Shown: positions 5,179 to 7,868 of the stretch, piece after piece
How the letters are laid out: every line of letters begins with the position of its first letter
Position numbering within the stretch: position 1 is the first letter of the stretch
DNA from: Bacteroidota bacterium
GTDB taxonomy: Bacteria > Bacteroidota > Bacteroidia > UBA7662 > CANHCV01
Assembly: GCA_027488715.1 (NCBI GenBank)
Contig: JAIYBD010000062.1
Location: 1-7,868, forward strand
DNA length: 7,868 bases
Direction of reading: 5' to 3'
Made by a program: the position numbers and the translations under genes
Notes under the pieces: generated by a model
What the model was told of the DNA's origin: nothing
What the model saw: only the letters and a program-made list of their open reading frames with translations
The model's database searches: none

Positions 5179-7188
5179 GTGATTAGAAAATTACTTTTCT
5201 GCATAATTTTTATTTACTTTGGTTCATTTTTGGTCCAGGGACAACCCAATTATCAAGCCATCAATGCCGATTTTCAAAAGAAAGTAACGGAGAATTACCA
5301 AGTCAATTTTCAAAATTTTGGGAAGCTGCCACTTTACGATAACCCAGAACAACGAAAAAAAATTCTTCAATTGGAAAAGGATGGCAAAACGGTTGAACTG
5401 ACCCGTTTACTTGAGCAATACATTCAACAATTTGGAATAGAAAATTTTAAAAATCAAAAAGAAACCATTTGGAAACTCGCCCAGCTTTTGGAAAAGCAAA
5501 ATGAGGTTTCAAAAGCAAAATTTTATTACGGTTTATTAATCAGGAATTCCAATATCAGTATAGATTCATTGGTAAAACAATATTACGATGAGTTGAATAA
5601 AGGCTCTGAAGACCGATATGTACCCATCAAATATTATTATGAATTGGTGGATTACCGCAAAAAGGTTGATACCCTTCGTCCACCTCGAGGAGTTTTCGAA
5701 AACATGGGAGATTCCATCAATACTACTTTTGAAGAATATGGCCCAAGTATTAGTCAGGACGACGCTGCTCTTTTTTTCTCTTCCAAGCGAGATTACATGG
5801 GGAATAGCGGAAATCAAGATATATACAACGAGGATTTGTATATTTCCTTGAAAGGTGAAGATGGCCAATTTCAACAAGCGATAAAAATTTGGGGAATCAA
5901 CAGCATTCACAATGAAGGTTCTCCTTGCTTGAGTCCAGACGGCAACACCCTTCTTTTTGTTCGCTGTAACGACAAAGATGGCATGGGCGAATGTGATCTT
6001 TATCGAGCCGAGCGAATCGACGACACCACGTTTGGCAAAGTGAAAAATTTAGGACCAGCCATTAATTCTCCCTTTTGGGAAAGTCAACCCTGTTTAAGTA
6101 GAACAGGTGACACCTTGTTCTTTGCCTCGAATCGGCCAGGAGGATTGGGCGGTACCGATTTATTTTTTTCCGTGAAAGATAAGCGTGGGAACTGGCTTCC
6201 TGCCCGCAACCTCGGTCCCATGATCAACACCGTTAACGACGAAATGTCGCCTTTTTTCCATCCCGAATACGATGTTCTATATTTCAGTTCTACCGGGGAA
6301 ATTGTAAATTTTGGTGGATTTGACATCTACAAAAGCTATTTGAATGATGGGAAGTTTTCAGAGCCAAAAAACATCGGCCCCTTAGTAAACGGTGCCGGGG
6401 ATGAACATTATTTTACCATCGATTCTAAATCGAGGAACCTCTTTTATGCCCGATCCGATGAAAATAAAAACCTCGATTTGTTTTCATTTCCCTTACCCAT
6501 GGAGGCGCAACCAACTGCAACCACCGAATTTTCTGGAGTTTTAAAAGATTCCGTTACGGGGAAAACCTATCAAGGAATCGTTTCCGTTATTGATTTAGAA
6601 AATGGTATTGAAGTTGCACCCAAGTTTGTTAGGGAAGATGGTACCTTTTCATTTGACTTAATCGACAATCAGAAATACCTATTAATCATTCAGGGCGAAG
6701 ACTTTTTTCGCATTGAAAAAGAATTTAAACTGCAGGGCGATACCGTTGTAGAAGTGAAAGCCCAAGGCATAAAATCCTATCGCATCCAATTTTCTACGAT
6801 TGAGTTTGCCAATAACAGTTTCGAGATTTTGGAAGAGATGAAACCTGATTTGGACAAATTGGTGGATTATTTATTGGATAACCCAACCGTAACCTTAACC
6901 ATTTCTGGACATACTGATTCAAAGGGAAATCCTGAAAAAAACCAGCAACTTTCCCAAAAAAGGGCAGAAAGTATTCGGGATTATTTAATTACCTCGGGTG
7001 ATATTGATCCCGAAAGAATTAAGGCAATGGGATATGGGAGTTCCAAACCCATTAAAAAAGTGGAGGTTACCGACGAAGATCGAAAACTTAATCGCCGAGT
7101 TGAATTTGAAATTGATCGAGGGGAATCAACACCCATCGAAGACACAACTATTGAGGAATTGAAAGAAGAGCAAAAAAAGGAGGATTAA
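5179..7188 (+). CDS. OmpA-family envelope protein with PD40 propeller (PorE-like)
   Basis: The product is 669 aa. A signal peptide covers 1-21 (likely cleavage after VQG). Residues about 55-140 form a helical TPR-like region (VELTRLLEQ, WKLAQLLEKQNEVSKAKFYYGLL). Residues about 185-435 form a PD40/WD40-like propeller with repeated strands such as SISQDDAALFFSSKR, CLSPDGNTLLFVR, CLSRTGDTLFFASNRPGG and FFHPEYDVLYFSS. A CarboxypepD-like beta domain follows at about 450-525. The OmpA_C peptidoglycan-binding domain is at about 535-645, with SGHTDS (Asp580) and QKRAES (Arg595), the pair that holds diaminopimelate, and NRRVEFEI. An acidic tail ends it. The domain order and length match PorE, a type IX secretion component of Porphyromonas gingivalis, but many other Bacteroidota OmpA proteins look alike. 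Unlike PorE as I recall it, there is no lipobox cysteine. The start is GTG, required by the signal peptide. Confidence 0.92.
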   Translation: MIRKLLFCIIFIYFGSFLVQGQPNYQAINADFQKKVTENYQVNFQNFGKLPLYDNPEQRKKILQLEKDGKTVELTRLLEQYIQQFGIENFKNQKETIWKLAQLLEKQNEVSKAKFYYGLLIRNSNISIDSLVKQYYDELNKGSEDRYVPIKYYYELVDYRKKVDTLRPPRGVFENMGDSINTTFEEYGPSISQDDAALFFSSKRDYMGNSGNQDIYNEDLYISLKGEDGQFQQAIKIWGINSIHNEGSPCLSPDGNTLLFVRCNDKDGMGECDLYRAERIDDTTFGKVKNLGPAINSPFWESQPCLSRTGDTLFFASNRPGGLGGTDLFFSVKDKRGNWLPARNLGPMINTVNDEMSPFFHPEYDVLYFSSTGEIVNFGGFDIYKSYLNDGKFSEPKNIGPLVNGAGDEHYFTIDSKSRNLFYARSDENKNLDLFSFPLPMEAQPTATTEFSGVLKDSVTGKTYQGIVSVIDLENGIEVAPKFVREDGTFSFDLIDNQKYLLIIQGEDFFRIEKEFKLQGDTVVEVKAQGIKSYRIQFSTIEFANNSFEILEEMKPDLDKLVDYLLDNPTVTLTISGHTDSKGNPEKNQQLSQKRAESIRDYLITSGDIDPERIKAMGYGSSKPIKKVEVTDEDRKLNRRVEFEIDRGESTPIEDTTIEELKEEQKKED

Positions 7189-7736
7189 AGAAGTAGTTCA
7201 AACAATTCTAACTGATTCTTTGCTCTTAATAAATTTTGATTATCGTATTCAACTTTAAAATAATGATCGTTTTCAAGGTAATCGGTTAGAAACCTCAGTC
7301 CGATTAACAGGGTCATGTAAGGACCTGCAAAGGGAAGCATTTGTTTTTCTTCCCGAGTCCATTGATTTTCCCATCCTTCTTGAAATCCCGCCCTTAGTGC
7401 TTCCATGATATGACTTTGAACCACTTGGCGGGAGGCTGAAAAATCCCCTTCCGGCTTCAATGGAACGAAAGTTCGAATCAAATCACCCAAATCAAACAAC
7501 ATATTTCCCGGCATCACCGTATCCAAATCAATGACAACAGCTTGATCCATTTGTCCATTCCGGAACAACACATTGGGAACTTTGGCGTCGTTATGGGTTA
7601 TCCGATTTAAATTTAATTCAGGAAGAACCTTATTCAAGATTATCAATCCGTTTTGATATCCTAAAATAACCTCCTGGGCTTGTTCTCTTCTTTCTTTTTT
7701 TGAAGAAATGATGGATCTGAGATGTGACTTTTTCAT
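7185..7736 (-). CDS. 5'-truncated phosphotransferase (NahK-like sugar kinase), probable pseudogene
   Basis: The sequence matches the C-terminal half of APH-fold N-acetylhexosamine 1-kinase (NahK) relatives. Numbering from the ATG at 7736, it shows RITHNDAKVPNVLF (catalytic Asp about 50 and metal-binding Asn about 55), VVIDLDTVMPGNMLFDLGDLIR (second metal Asp about 70-72), LPFAGPYMTLLIGLRFLTDYLENDHYFKVEY and NLLRAKNQL. NahK-type proteins are about 360 aa, but only 183 aa remain. The N-lobe with the nucleotide-binding loop and lysine is absent, so kinase activity is not expected. A TTG at 7751 would add five residues; an in-frame stop at 7764-7766 closes the frame, so the missing half is not just beyond the chosen start. 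Family resemblance fades near 7720-7736, where G+C falls abruptly. The family HNDTK motif reads HNDAK here. Its stop overlaps that of the OmpA-family gene. Confidence 0.75.
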   Translation of the reverse strand: MKKSHLRSIISSKKERREQAQEVILGYQNGLIILNKVLPELNLNRITHNDAKVPNVLFRNGQMDQAVVIDLDTVMPGNMLFDLGDLIRTFVPLKPEGDFSASRQVVQSHIMEALRAGFQEGWENQWTREEKQMLPFAGPYMTLLIGLRFLTDYLENDHYFKVEYDNQNLLRAKNQLELFELLL

Positions 7737-7868
7737 AAAGATAAATAGCAAAGAAATTTTGGATTACTTTAATAGGAATGACTTTAAAGATGATATTCTT
7801 ATTTTGAATGATTCTCGAAATTATAAATATATCAAATTGAATCCTAGTAAAGATATGATTTTCAGCTC
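7708..7868 (+). CDS. AT-rich partial open frame running off the window, unknown
   Basis: From the ATG at 7708 (or 7711) a plus-strand frame stays open for 53 codons to the window edge. The part beyond about 7737 reads like protein: INSKEILDYFNRNDFKDDI, then LILNDSRNYKYIKLNPSKDM. It uses AT-ending codons heavily, and bases 7741-7868 are about 23% G+C (29 of 128) against about 47-50% in sampled kinase lines. The first nine or so codons lie antisense to the truncated kinase and are probably not original to this gene, so the true start is uncertain. I do not recognise a family. It could be a transferred gene, for example from a polysaccharide locus or island, whose insertion cut the kinase, or the far side of an assembly join. 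Confidence 0.4.
   Translation, partial: MMDLRCDFFIKINSKEILDYFNRNDFKDDILILNDSRNYKYIKLNPSKDMIFS

Noticed and set aside
7177..7183. AAGGAGG, a perfect Shine-Dalgarno sequence
   Set aside because: It lies in the last codons (Lys-Lys-Glu-Asp) of the OmpA-family gene, no plus-strand start follows at a useful distance, and genes here do not otherwise use such sites.

Overview
The window looks like a chromosomal segment of a Bacteroidota bacterium, Flavobacteriia/Sphingobacteriia/Cytophagia-like; I cannot resolve it further. The reasons are the RecA sequence, a PorE-like OmpA protein, a carboxypeptidase-regulatory-domain secreted protein, A-rich leaders without Shine-Dalgarno sequences, and repeated exact or near matches to the Bacteroidota -7 promoter element TAnnTTTG in front of genes.

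Layout. Bases 1-293 carry no convincing gene. They hold two GC-rich hairpin elements (5-49 and 118-156) and a run of five 10-bp near-palindromes (201-250). A small secreted protein is encoded on the minus strand (294-935), divergent from recA (+, best start 1107, ending 2129), which has its own intrinsic terminator. Next is an overlooked 52-aa gene (2374-2532, +) with a good promoter. It converges on a TerB-DnaJ membrane co-chaperone gene (2561-3337, -) through a bidirectional terminator whose hairpin lies partly inside the co-chaperone's last codons. Upstream of it on the minus strand is a compact operon, lemA (4533-5090), a soluble TPM-domain gene (4108-4536) and a membrane TPM/YgcG-like gene (3368-4111), joined by two ATGA stop-start overlaps. 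A short divergent promoter region separates lemA from a 669-aa envelope protein (5179-7188, +) with PorE-type architecture: TPR-like, PD40 propeller, CarboxypepD-like, OmpA_C. Its stop codon overlaps that of a convergent sugar-kinase-like gene (7185-7736, -). This kinase lacks its N-terminal half. At about 7737 the sequence drops to roughly 23% G+C and a different, plus-strand open frame runs off the window.

Functional reading. Apart from recA, most genes concern the envelope: a secreted beta-domain protein, a membrane co-chaperone, a LemA/TPM membrane module and a peptidoglycan-anchored outer-membrane protein. The LemA-TPM-TPM set, followed at once by the TerB-DnaJ gene, could be a membrane maintenance module, but that is inference. 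The least ordinary parts are the left-edge repeats and the right-edge breakpoint.
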